DNA from: Candidatus Magasanikiibacteriota bacterium
GTDB lineage: Bacteria > Patescibacteriota > Patescibacteriia > Magasanikbacterales > UBA10003
DNA: 36,268 nt
NCBI GenBank assembly: GCA_016214465.1
Contig: JACROI010000045.1
Span: 1-36,268 of the forward strand
Direction: 5' to 3'
The notes beneath the pieces are model-generated. The model was not told the DNA's origin, searched no databases, and saw nothing but the letters and a program-made list of their open reading frames with translations. Shown here one piece after another: positions 15,734-22,831 of this stretch. The position numbers and the translations under genes are program-made. Each line of letters starts with the position of its first letter. The first letter of the stretch is position 1.

Positions 15734-16777
15734 ATGCGTTGGCAGGAATTAAAAAATAATCCAATAGCAAAAGAAAAATTGCGTCTGCGTGGAGAAATTT
15801 TAAAATTTATCCGCGAATTTTTTTGGCAGAACGGATTTTTGGAAGTTGAGACACCTTTATTGGTAAAAGACGGTAATTTGGAACCGAACTTGGAGTTGTT
15901 CAGAACCGAATTGAAAAAAAATGACGGAATAAAATGTAGCGCCCACCTGATTACTTCACCCGAATATGGTTTGAAGAAATTATTGGCAGTCGGTTTTCCA
16001 AAGATTTTTCAATTGGGCAAATGTTTTCGTAATAACGAACCTTGGGGTGGGGCGCACAATCCCGAGTTCACAATGTTAGAATGGTATGAGGCCAGTGAAA
16101 ATTATTTTGGTTTGATGTATAGAGTGGAAAAGTTGTTCCATGTCATTGCGAGCCACGCAGTGGCGAAGCAATCTCGTATTATTGAATATCAAGGTCGAAA
16201 AATAGATATTTCACAACCATGGCTCCGTTTATCAATGCGCGAGGTCTGGCAAAAATACGCCGATGCTGACTTGAATAATTTGATAACTTATGATACAATG
16301 CTCGCACTGGTTAAAGAAAAAAAATACTCTATTTCCGTCAGCGACACTTGGGCCGATTTGTTTTTTAAAATTTTTTTAAGCGAAGTTGAGCCAAAAGTCA
16401 CGGCCTTGAATCAGCCGGTTTTTCTTTATGATTATCCAGTGCCATTGGCCGCGCTCTCGCGAGTTAAAAAAGACGACCAGCGTTATGCCGAGCGGTTTGA
16501 GCTCTATATTGGTGGATTAGAAATTGCCAACGCCTATTCGGAATTGATTGATTGGCAAGAGCAGGAAAAACGATTTCAAGACGATGTGTTATTGCGGCAA
16601 AAGCTTGGTAAAGAAATGATTGATTACGACCGCGATTTAATTGCCGCACTCAAATCCGGCTTGCCTGAATGCGCTGGAATTTCCATTGGGGTTGATCGAC
16701 TAGTAATGCTTTTGACCAATTCAAAAAATATTGAAGAAATAATGCCGTTTACGGCTAGCGAATTATTTAATAAATAA
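15734..16777 (+). CDS. epmA: EpmA-type EF-P lysyltransferase (GenX/PoxA), LysRS paralog
   Basis: 347 residues from ATG at 15734. An upstream in-frame TTG would place the terminator hairpin inside the protein, so I reject it. This is a class II lysyl-tRNA-synthetase catalytic domain without the anticodon-binding OB domain, as in EpmA. Motif 1 is FLEVETPLLVKDG. Motif 2 is FQLGKCFRNNEPWGGAHNPEFTMLEWY. Motif 3 is SIGVDRLVML, with GGLEIANAYSEL between. EpmA attaches (R)-beta-lysine or lysine to EF-P. The next gene is efp, which strongly supports this call over a LysRS fragment. Residues encoded by 16141-16176 (roughly HVIASHAVAKQS) come from an interspersed palindromic repeat inserted in frame. 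No lysine aminomutase (EpmB) gene is in the window. Confidence 0.88.
   Translation: MRWQELKNNPIAKEKLRLRGEILKFIREFFWQNGFLEVETPLLVKDGNLEPNLELFRTELKKNDGIKCSAHLITSPEYGLKKLLAVGFPKIFQLGKCFRNNEPWGGAHNPEFTMLEWYEASENYFGLMYRVEKLFHVIASHAVAKQSRIIEYQGRKIDISQPWLRLSMREVWQKYADADLNNLITYDTMLALVKEKKYSISVSDTWADLFFKIFLSEVEPKVTALNQPVFLYDYPVPLAALSRVKKDDQRYAERFELYIGGLEIANAYSELIDWQEQEKRFQDDVLLRQKLGKEMIDYDRDLIAALKSGLPECAGISIGVDRLVMLLTNSKNIEEIMPFTASELFNK
16141..16176 (+). repeat. Interspersed palindromic repeat inside epmA
   Basis: TGTCATTGCGAG opens the element and GAAGCAATCTCG closes it. The centre is GCCAC-GCA-GTGGC (16152-16164). This is the widespread CATTGCGAG...GCAATCTC repeat type seen between genes in many bacteria. 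Here it is read in frame within epmA. Confidence 0.7.
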
Positions 16778-16805
16778 AGAAAGGGGCACGCCCCGAACAA
16801 CAACT

Positions 16806-17366
16806 ATGGCTTCGGTCAATGAAATTTCCAAAGAATCAATTTTGCGCTTGAATAATGAGATTTATCTGGTGATGGATTCACAGCATGTGAACCCCGGCAA
16901 GGGCGCGGCTTTTGTGCGCACCAAATTGAAAAATATTAAGAGTGGAAAAACCATTGAAATGACTTTTAAATCCAATGAGTCAGTGGAAATGGTGGAGGTG
17001 GAACGACGTAAAATGCAGTATTTGTATAATAATGGCGAGATGTATTCGTTTATGGATAATGAAAGTTATGAGCAGATTGAAATAAATGGTTCTCTGCTGG
17101 AAAGCAAGAAAGAATTTTTAAAAGAGGGCTTGGAAGTAATGGTAATTAAATTTGAAGGCGTGCCATTGAGCATGACCTTGCCAATGAAAGTGACATATAA
17201 AATAGTGGAGTCTGAACCGGGCGTGAAGGGCGATACAGCCGGCGGCAATGTGACCAAAGAAGCAACTGTGGAAAACGGCACGAAAATTCGTGTGCCGCTA
17301 TTTATCAAAGTGGGCGAAGAAGTAATTGTGAACACGGAAACAAGGGAGTATGTGGAAAGGGCTTGA
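16806..17366 (+). CDS. efp: Translation elongation factor P
   Basis: 186 residues, normal for EF-P, which relieves ribosomes stalled on polyproline. The KOW-like N-terminal domain contains HVNPGKGAAFVRTKLKN, where the Lys of PGKG is the residue modified in EpmA-type organisms. Two OB domains follow, with YLYNNGEMYSFMDNESYEQI and the C-terminal signature GDTAGGNVTKEATVENGTKIRVPLFIK. It starts 28 nt after epmA; a GGGGC/GCCCC mini-hairpin (16783-16794) lies in the gap. The pairing gives modifying enzyme and substrate in one unit. The large surface protein and the proline-rich protein at 26730 are possible polyproline clients. Confidence 0.97.
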   Translation: MASVNEISKESILRLNNEIYLVMDSQHVNPGKGAAFVRTKLKNIKSGKTIEMTFKSNESVEMVEVERRKMQYLYNNGEMYSFMDNESYEQIEINGSLLESKKEFLKEGLEVMVIKFEGVPLSMTLPMKVTYKIVESEPGVKGDTAGGNVTKEATVENGTKIRVPLFIKVGEEVIVNTETREYVERA

Positions 17367-17378
17367 AAAAGGTAAATT

Positions 17379-17412
17379 AAAAATCCCGATCAATTTGATC
17401 AGGATTTTTTTG
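17379..17412. terminator. Bidirectional terminator between efp and recA
   Basis: AAATCC-C-GATC and GATC-A-GGATTT form a stem with one mismatch, flanked by A- and T-rich runs (T7 on the plus strand). The genes converge here. Confidence 0.75.
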
Positions 17413-18474
17413 TTATTCTTCAACCGGCGGCGGCTCTTCATCTGGCGGCGAGGTATCAATGATTTCCATTGTTTCTTTTTTCTTCACTTCTTCCATTATT
17501 CTTTCGCGGATTTCTTTCATCAGTTCCGGATTGGCTCTTAAAAATGATTTGGCTGTTTCACGGCCCACTCCAAGTTTAATGTCGCCATAAGTATAGGAAT
17601 TGCCAGATTTAGTAATAACTTTTTCCACGACCCCGAGGTCTGTTAAATCACCGGAAATGGAAATTCCTTCGTTATACATAATATCAAACTCGCAAGTGCG
17701 GAACGGCGCGGCCACTTTATTTTTAACTATTTTCGCTTTGACGCGATTGCCGATTATTTTTTCTCCCATTTTTATTTGCGCGGCGCGGCGAACTTCAATG
17801 CGCACCGAGCAATAGAATTTTAAAGCATTGCCGCCGGTCGTGGTTTCAGGATTGCCGAAAAATACGCCGATTTTATGCCGGATTTGATTGATAAAAATTA
17901 CCACTGTATTGGATTTGCTGATAATGGCCGTGAGTTTGCGGAGCGCTTGTGACATTAAACGCGCTTGCAATCCCATGTGTGAATCACCCATATCGCCCTC
18001 AATTTCCGCCTTTGGTGTCAAAGCCGCCACTGAATCAACCACAATCACATCAACTCCATTGGATCGCACCAGTGTTTCCACAATATCCAATGCCTGTTCG
18101 CCGGTGTCCGGCTGGGAAATCAACAATTCCTTGCATTTGACGCCAATTTTTGCCGCATAGTCAGGATCAAGCGCGTGTTCCGCATCCACAAAAGCGGCAA
18201 TGCCGCCGACTTTTTGCAACTCCGCCACAATATGCAGAGCTAAAGTGGTTTTGCCAGAGGCCTCTGGCCCGAAAATTTCTACGATTCTTCCTTTAGGCAC
18301 TCCGCCAACGCCCAGAGCCAAATCCAAAGAAAGACAGCCGGTCGGCACTGTCTCCACTTGCATTTTTTTAGCTTCCCCTAAACGCATGATTGAGCCCTCG
18401 CCAAATCGTTCTTTAATTTGATTAATGGCCTCCTCCGCCGCCGCCATTCTTTCGTCAGTCGCTTTTTTTGCCAT
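17413..18474 (-). CDS. recA: Recombinase RecA
   Basis: 353 residues. Walker A GPEASGKT is at 69-76. Walker B is in [20 protein letters not shown]. Loop L2 is [16 protein letters not shown]. The C-terminus is acidic and proline-rich ([11 protein letters not shown]), as is common. In the INQIR segment His replaces the usual Met ([16 protein letters not shown]). RecA forms filaments on ssDNA for recombination. It is the last gene of the ftsK-TM protein-recA operon, 5 nt after its neighbour. No LexA-like operator is apparent. Confidence 0.98.
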   Translation of the reverse strand: MAKKATDERMAAAEEAINQIKERFGEGSIMRLGEAKKMQVETVPTGCLSLDLALGVGGVPKGRIVEIFGPEASGKTTLALHIVAELQKVGGIAAFVDAEHALDPDYAAKIGVKCKELLISQPDTGEQALDIVETLVRSNGVDVIVVDSVAALTPKAEIEGDMGDSHMGLQARLMSQALRKLTAIISKSNTVVIFINQIRHKIGVFFGNPETTTGGNALKFYCSVRIEVRRAAQIKMGEKIIGNRVKAKIVKNKVAAPFRTCEFDIMYNEGISISGDLTDLGVVEKVITKSGNSYTYGDIKLGVGRETAKSFLRANPELMKEIRERIMEEVKKKETMEIIDTSPPDEEPPPVEE

Positions 18475-18479
18475 AGAAA

Positions 18480-18866
18480 TTATTTCAAAGAAATATCTTT
18501 TTGTTCTTTAAAAATTACATTGCGAATTAAAGTTGTCGTCTGTCCGTATTTTTTTATCGCCCGCACTACAATCACATTCAAACCGGGATTTAAAATAATT
18601 GGTTCTTCAAAATTTCCTTTGATATTGCTGATTGTTTCATGTCCGTTGACTTGCACGCGCGTTTCCGGGTTAGTTAATCCTTTGACCAGCAAATCAGGCG
18701 CGGCATTCACCGAGTTATCAATCGGCGTTTCCAAATCCAATGGCGGAGCGCTGAAAGTTCCGGCCAGATTCATGCCTAGGTATATTAACAAACCAGCCAC
18801 AACAGTCAAGGCGATTGCGCGACGCAATATACCAGGTATGTCTTTTTGCAAAACCCAAGGCGCCAT
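18480..18866 (-). CDS. Single-TM protein with extracytoplasmic Ig-like domain
   Basis: 128 residues. A short N-terminal stretch is followed by a TM helix at about 17-36 ([20 protein letters not shown]) and an outside domain. That domain (about 58-120) reads [25 protein letters not shown]...[23 protein letters not shown], the pattern of glucodextranase-B-like/Big_9 Ig folds: a ligand-like VQVNG turn and a GxNxxxVxA strand. It sits 1 nt after ftsK and 5 nt before recA, so it is co-expressed with chromosome maintenance genes, but a link to them is not evident. Function unknown. Confidence 0.8.
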   Translation of the reverse strand: MAPWVLQKDIPGILRRAIALTVVAGLLIYLGMNLAGTFSAPPLDLETPIDNSVNAAPDLLVKGLTNPETRVQVNGHETISNIKGNFEEPIILNPGLNVIVVRAIKKYGQTTTLIRNVIFKEQKDISLK

Positions 18867-18867
18867 A

Positions 18868-21087
18868 TTAAATATCTACATTATTTTCTTCATCAATTTT
18901 CTCCTCTTGAATTATATTCTCATTTGTTCTTTTTATCAATAGTTCGCGGGGTTTGGCGCCGTCAGCAGGGCCGATAAATCCGATTTTTTCCAATAAATCC
19001 AACAGCCGCGCCGCTCTGGCGTAGCCGACTTTCAACCTTCTTTGCAAAAGAGAGGCTGAGCCCTTGCCCGCCTGAATTAATACTTCTTTGGCCTCGTCCA
19101 AAAGCGGGTCGTCGTCTTCAGAAGGAACATTCGCGCTATTAAATTCAAAAGTTTTTTGTTGTTTGGCGGTGATTTCATCATTATATTGCGGCAACTCGTC
19201 GCCTTTTAGAAATTCCACCACTTTTTTGGTCTCTTCTTCGCCAACAAACGCGCTTTGCAAGCGGCGTGGTTTTGATAATTCAGGCGGTTTCCATAGGCAA
19301 TCGCCACGACCCAAAAGTTTCTCTGCGCCGCTCATATCCAAAATAGTTCGCGAATCCATGAGAGACGTTACTGAAAAGGCTAAACGAGCAGGCATGTTTG
19401 CTTTAATAAGTCCGGTGATTATATCAACTGACGGTCTTTGTGTTGCTAAAACCAAGTGGATTCCCACAGCGCGCGCCATCTGTGCCAGCCGGATAATTCC
19501 AGCTTCCACTTCAGCCCCAGCTCCGGTCATTAAGTCGGCCATTTCATCAATAACAAAAACCAAATATGGCAATTTTTGATCCATTATTTTATTGTATGAA
19601 CTGATATCGCGCCGACCGGCTTTGGATAATAATTCAAGACGCCGCTCCATTTCGCCAATAGTCCAACGCAGCGCATTGACAACTTTTTGCACATCAGTGA
19701 TCACCGGTGTTAATAAATGTGGGATGCCGTTGTAATTTGGCAGTTCCACTCTTTTTGGATCAACCAAAATGAAACGTAGTGTTTCAGGTGTGTGTCGCAG
19801 AAGCAAACTTAATAATAATGAATTTATACTTACGGTTTTTCCGCTGTTAGTGGCGCCGGCAATTAATAGATGAGGCAAGTTGGTTAGGTCGGCAAACCAT
19901 GGTTTGCCGGAAACATCCTTACCTATCGGAATAATTAAATTGCCGCGCTGTTCGCGCGCCTCCGGAGTTTCTAAAAGTTCGCGCAAAGAAATCAAAGCCA
20001 CTTTTTGATTTGGCACTTCAATTCCTACAAGCGATTTGCCGGGGATTGGCGCCTCAATGCGAATTGGGTGGCTAGCCAAAGCCATAGCCAAATCATTTTG
20101 CAAAGCTGTCAAACGCGACAGTTTTACCCCATCAGCCGGTTTTAAAGTATATTGAGTTACAGTGGGCCCGACTTGCACCGCGCCCATTTCTACCACAATG
20201 CCGAAATTTTCCAATGTTTTTTGAATTGTAAAAAGATTAGCTTTGATATCGCCAGATGTGGGTTTGGATCGCATTGAAGATAGCAGATCAAGTGGCGGCA
20301 ATCCGCGAGTGTATTTGATGGCTGGAACAGTGTTTTCAAGAGCCGTCGTTGCATCATCGCCTATGTTGGGCGCGACCGCGGTCAAAGTCGTGTTTTCCTC
20401 TTCTTTTTTCAATGCACGAGTTTGAAAATCAAAAGCCGGTGCAGTTGATTCCTCGGCGCTGTAGTCAACCACCTTGGGAGTTTTTTTAATGAACAAAGAA
20501 ATCACGCCGATGATAATTTTTCCAAAAGTTCCAAGCTGCAGTAAAACAATTTTTTGCGCGTTGATGATGCGCGCGAGCGAAGTATTGAAAAGTAAAAGCA
20601 GTGATGCTAAAATCAGCGCTCCCAAAATTATCAATGCCGTCCAAAAGCCAAATAAGTATGACAAAGGATAGCCGGCGCCAAAGCCCATCAATCCACCAGC
20701 CTGGCCGGTCAGGGCAATTTTCCAAGCGCCAACAGTCGGTTCGTGAAAACGGATCAGATGAATTATTCCATTGACTCCAAAAAGCAAAAGAAAAAATCCC
20801 AGAAAATGCCGGACATCATGCGGATAATTCTGTTCCAATTCAATTAAAATACCAATAAGCACAAGTAGAATCGGCGCCAAAAATCGACTTTCGCCAAAAG
20901 CCACTCCCAACAGATAATCAATCATTGAGCCAGCTTGCCCGCCAATTCCTAAATAACTTAAAATCAAAATTCCGGCAATTAAAAAAAGCGCAATTACCAT
21001 GAGTCCGCGTTTAATTTCAGGATTAAGGCCGATTGATTCTTTGTGGCGCGGTTTGCGCTTTTCCACCTCTTTTTTTACATGTGGCAT
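18868..21087 (-). CDS. ftsK: DNA translocase FtsK/SpoIIIE
   Basis: 739 residues. Four or five TM helices lie in the first 200 residues, then a short linker (about 205-265), shorter than in E. coli. The alpha/beta motor domain contains Walker A GATNSGKT at 411-418, Walker B LVFVIDEMADLM, and the FtsK signature RLAQMARAVGIHLVLATQRP. The gamma winged helix near 655-725 (LLQRRLKVGYARAARLLDLLEKIGFIGPADGAKPRELL) reads KOPS/SRS-like polar DNA sequences. FtsK pumps DNA through the division septum and aids dimer resolution. It heads the ftsK-recA operon. No SD. Confidence 0.97.
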   Translation of the reverse strand: MPHVKKEVEKRKPRHKESIGLNPEIKRGLMVIALFLIAGILILSYLGIGGQAGSMIDYLLGVAFGESRFLAPILLVLIGILIELEQNYPHDVRHFLGFFLLLFGVNGIIHLIRFHEPTVGAWKIALTGQAGGLMGFGAGYPLSYLFGFWTALIILGALILASLLLLFNTSLARIINAQKIVLLQLGTFGKIIIGVISLFIKKTPKVVDYSAEESTAPAFDFQTRALKKEEENTTLTAVAPNIGDDATTALENTVPAIKYTRGLPPLDLLSSMRSKPTSGDIKANLFTIQKTLENFGIVVEMGAVQVGPTVTQYTLKPADGVKLSRLTALQNDLAMALASHPIRIEAPIPGKSLVGIEVPNQKVALISLRELLETPEAREQRGNLIIPIGKDVSGKPWFADLTNLPHLLIAGATNSGKTVSINSLLLSLLLRHTPETLRFILVDPKRVELPNYNGIPHLLTPVITDVQKVVNALRWTIGEMERRLELLSKAGRRDISSYNKIMDQKLPYLVFVIDEMADLMTGAGAEVEAGIIRLAQMARAVGIHLVLATQRPSVDIITGLIKANMPARLAFSVTSLMDSRTILDMSGAEKLLGRGDCLWKPPELSKPRRLQSAFVGEEETKKVVEFLKGDELPQYNDEITAKQQKTFEFNSANVPSEDDDPLLDEAKEVLIQAGKGSASLLQRRLKVGYARAARLLDLLEKIGFIGPADGAKPRELLIKRTNENIIQEEKIDEENNVDI

Positions 21088-21110
21088 AAGGCCTGTTTGA
21101 ATATCAGTCT

Positions 21111-21119
21111 ATTATATCA
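21111..21119 (-). promoter_or_regulatory. Extended -10 promoter of the ftsK-recA operon
   Basis: TGATATAAT on the minus strand (21119-21111), 23 nt before the ftsK ATG at 21087. It is identical to the elements at 1542-1550 and 33265-33273. Confidence 0.65.
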
Positions 21120-21130
21120 CATTTCGCCTC

Positions 21131-21333
21131 AAAACCAAAAAGCGGCGAATTGGCTATCACTCTTTTGAACCGACTAGGGGCCAGAGTCCCTATCTAAATG
21201 TTTGTGTTTTTAGATAGCGCGTTATCGCTAACGATATTTAGTCGTTGGACAATCGCGTTTATGACTTTAGTATAACCGATTCATCGTATAGTTATTCGCC
21301 GCTTTTTAGGTCCTTTGCTCTAGTAAAAGGCCT
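21131..21333 (-). ncRNA. Candidate novel structured RNA, about 200 nt
   Basis: A consensus promoter points into a non-coding stretch with dense secondary structure and an intrinsic-terminator-like end. From the 5' end: hairpin AGGCCTTTT/AAAGGACCT (21333-21305); a perfect 14-bp closing helix between 21294-21307 and 21137-21150 (minus strand AAAAAGCGGCGAAT with ATTCGCCGCTTTTT). Inside are an ATAAC/GTTAT hairpin with inner CGAT-GA-ATCG; a CGACTA/TAGTCG helix (21244-21239 with 21176-21171); a short TATCG/CGATA hairpin; and a perfect 9-bp CTATCTAAA/TTTAGATAG hairpin (21190-21198, 21209-21217). The 3' half of the closing helix runs into TTTTTGGTTTTG. It has no marks of tmRNA, RNase P RNA, SRP RNA or tRNA that I can recognise. 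It ends just before the ftsK promoter, so a separate RNA is likelier than an ftsK leader, though a leader is possible. Confidence 0.65.
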
Positions 21334-21338
21334 AAATA

Positions 21339-21367
21339 ATCATAACTTTTTAATAAAATTTTGTCAA
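21339..21367 (-). promoter_or_regulatory. Consensus promoter of the structured RNA
   Basis: Perfect TTGACA (21367-21362), 17-bp spacer and TATGAT (21344-21339) on the minus strand. The predicted start is 21333-21332, exactly at the foot of the first hairpin. Confidence 0.8.
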
Positions 21368-21603
21368 AAAAATTTACTCTTGTTTCCAGCCGCAAAACCA
21401 AGACATTCTGTTTTTGAAAATTGAGATTTTTCAGGGTTTTGATTTTTGTAAGAATTATAAAACGGAAATGGCGCTTGTGTTTAAATTCAATAAATCATTT
21501 TTAGTTCGCATATTTGATTTATTAACGCTTACAGATTTTGTAAATAATTTCAGCAAAAATTTTAAAGAGATTTTTAGAAAAAAATTGAAGAGATGGGTCG
21601 TTC
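21368..21603. other. AT-rich intergenic stretch, no supported gene
   Basis: Between the structured-RNA promoter and the rpsA promoter. One 73-codon plus-strand frame (21414-21635, TTG start) exists, but it has no SD, has biased Phe/Lys/Asn composition and runs through the rpsA promoter. I see no clear structure or gene here. Confidence 0.5.
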
Positions 21604-21632
21604 TTGACTTCCTCTACCCTTTAATATATACT
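21604..21632 (+). promoter_or_regulatory. Consensus promoter of rpsA-ftsH
   Basis: TTGACT at 21604-21609, 17-bp spacer, TATACT at 21627-21632. Predicted transcription start is near 21639. Confidence 0.85.
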
Positions 21633-21647
21633 TAAATCATTAATTAA

Positions 21648-21722
21648 CCCCTTAAACGGGGCCCCATAGCGGGGTAATTCTTTCATAAAAGAAAGAGTTA
21701 AAACTCTTCTTTTTTTAATCTC
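21648..21722 (+). promoter_or_regulatory. rpsA leader with terminator-like hairpin (possible attenuator)
   Basis: Two GC hairpins, CCCC/GGGG and then CCCC/GGGG again (about 21650-21675), are followed by CTTTC/GAAAG (about 21680-21695). Next comes AAGAGTT-AA-AACTCTT (21693-21708) followed by C and seven T residues (21710-21716). The last element is an intrinsic terminator in form and ends 6 nt before the rpsA ATG. The CTTTC/GAAAG stem overlaps its base, so the two can compete. The layout is that of an attenuator; the sensed signal is unknown. Confidence 0.55.
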
Positions 21723-22829
21723 ATGGCTACTTTAAAAGACGCTCTGGATAAGGAAATGGAGGAAAAGAAAAACAAGGATTTTAAACAATTGGTGGATGAC
21801 CCGCAATACACCAATATCCCCAAAGTCGGGGACATAGTGAAAGGCAAAGTGATAACTGCCGGCCGTTCTTTGATTCGTTTGGATTTGAATGGATTGGCCA
21901 TTGGCGTGGTGCGCGGAGCTGAATTGTATGAATCCGCGGCCTATTCCGGCCTCAAACATGGCGATGAAATAGAAGCGACTGTGGTGGATTTGGACAATGA
22001 AAACGGCGAATTGGAATTGTCTTTCCGAGCTGCCGGTCATCGCAAGGCCTGGGACAATGTTTTAGCTTTGCTTAAAGATGGCACTATCGTGGATGTAAAA
22101 GTTAAAGACGCCAATCAGGGCGGTTTGCTTTTGATGTATGGAACATTGGCCGGATTTATGCCAGTGTCCCAATTGTCTCCTGAACATTATCCTCGAGTGC
22201 CGGGCGGAGACCGGGCGCGCATTTTGGAAAAATTGCGCAGTTTTATCGGTCAACCATTGAAAGTAAAAGCAATTGATGTGGATGAAAAAACCAATAAATT
22301 GATTTTTTCGGAAAAAGCCGTGTGGGAAGAAGAAAAGAAAAGTATGCTGAGCGCTTACAAAGTCGGGGATTTGGTGGATGGAGTGATTTCCGCTCTTACG
22401 GATTTTGGCGCGTTTGTGAAATTCGGCGAGGTGGAGGGCTTGATACATATTTCAGAAATTGCTTGGCAGAGGTTGGATCACCCACGCGATGTTTTGAAAG
22501 TCGGGGACACTGTGAAAGCGCAGATTATTCAGATTGACGGTTCTAAAATTTTCTTGTCTCGCAAACGATTGTTGGATGATCCTTGGAAAAAAGTCGCGGA
22601 GAAGTATAAAGTCGGAGACACTGTGAAAGGCAAGGTCTTGAAAGTGAATCCGTTTGGCTTTTTTGTGGAATTGGACGAGGATATTCACGGCTTGGTGCAT
22701 GTGTCCAGCTTGGGAGCTGAAGCGCCAAAAGATTTGTCTGTGTTTGGCAAAGAAGGTGACGAAAAAGAATTTGAAATTATCACTTTAGAGCCGGGTGAGC
22801 ATAGGCTGGGATTGAAATTTAAGAAGTAA
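21723..22829 (+). CDS. rpsA: 30S ribosomal protein S1 (four S1 domains)
   Basis: 368 residues with four S1 OB-fold repeats, starting near VGDIVKGKVITAGRSLIRLDL (about 35), KDGTIVDVKVKDANQGGLLL (about 117), VGDLVDGVISALTDFGAFVKF (about 215) and VGDTVKGKVLKVNPFGFFVEL (about 298). Repeats three and four carry the strongest signatures (FGAFV/FGFFV, GLIHISE/GLVHVSS). Six-domain E. coli S1 is longer; four-domain forms are common in Gram-positives and CPR. S1 binds mRNA leaders and helps start translation on messages without SD, apt in a genome where core genes lack it. ftsH follows after 2 nt. Confidence 0.93.
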   Translation: MATLKDALDKEMEEKKNKDFKQLVDDPQYTNIPKVGDIVKGKVITAGRSLIRLDLNGLAIGVVRGAELYESAAYSGLKHGDEIEATVVDLDNENGELELSFRAAGHRKAWDNVLALLKDGTIVDVKVKDANQGGLLLMYGTLAGFMPVSQLSPEHYPRVPGGDRARILEKLRSFIGQPLKVKAIDVDEKTNKLIFSEKAVWEEEKKSMLSAYKVGDLVDGVISALTDFGAFVKFGEVEGLIHISEIAWQRLDHPRDVLKVGDTVKAQIIQIDGSKIFLSRKRLLDDPWKKVAEKYKVGDTVKGKVLKVNPFGFFVELDEDIHGLVHVSSLGAEAPKDLSVFGKEGDEKEFEIITLEPGEHRLGLKFKK

Positions 22830-22831
22830 AT

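Noticed and set aside
17888-18421. Several plus-strand frames opposite recA
   Set aside because: Antisense to the conserved recA; no motifs or start signals.
21151-21180. T-loop-like GGTTCAA on the minus strand within the structured RNA, suggesting tRNA or tmRNA
   Set aside because: No acceptor stem, D arm, CCA end or tag reading frame can be built around it.
21414-21635. 73-codon plus-strand reading frame upstream of rpsA
   Set aside because: TTG start, no SD, low-complexity Phe/Lys composition, and it runs through the consensus rpsA promoter at 21604-21632.
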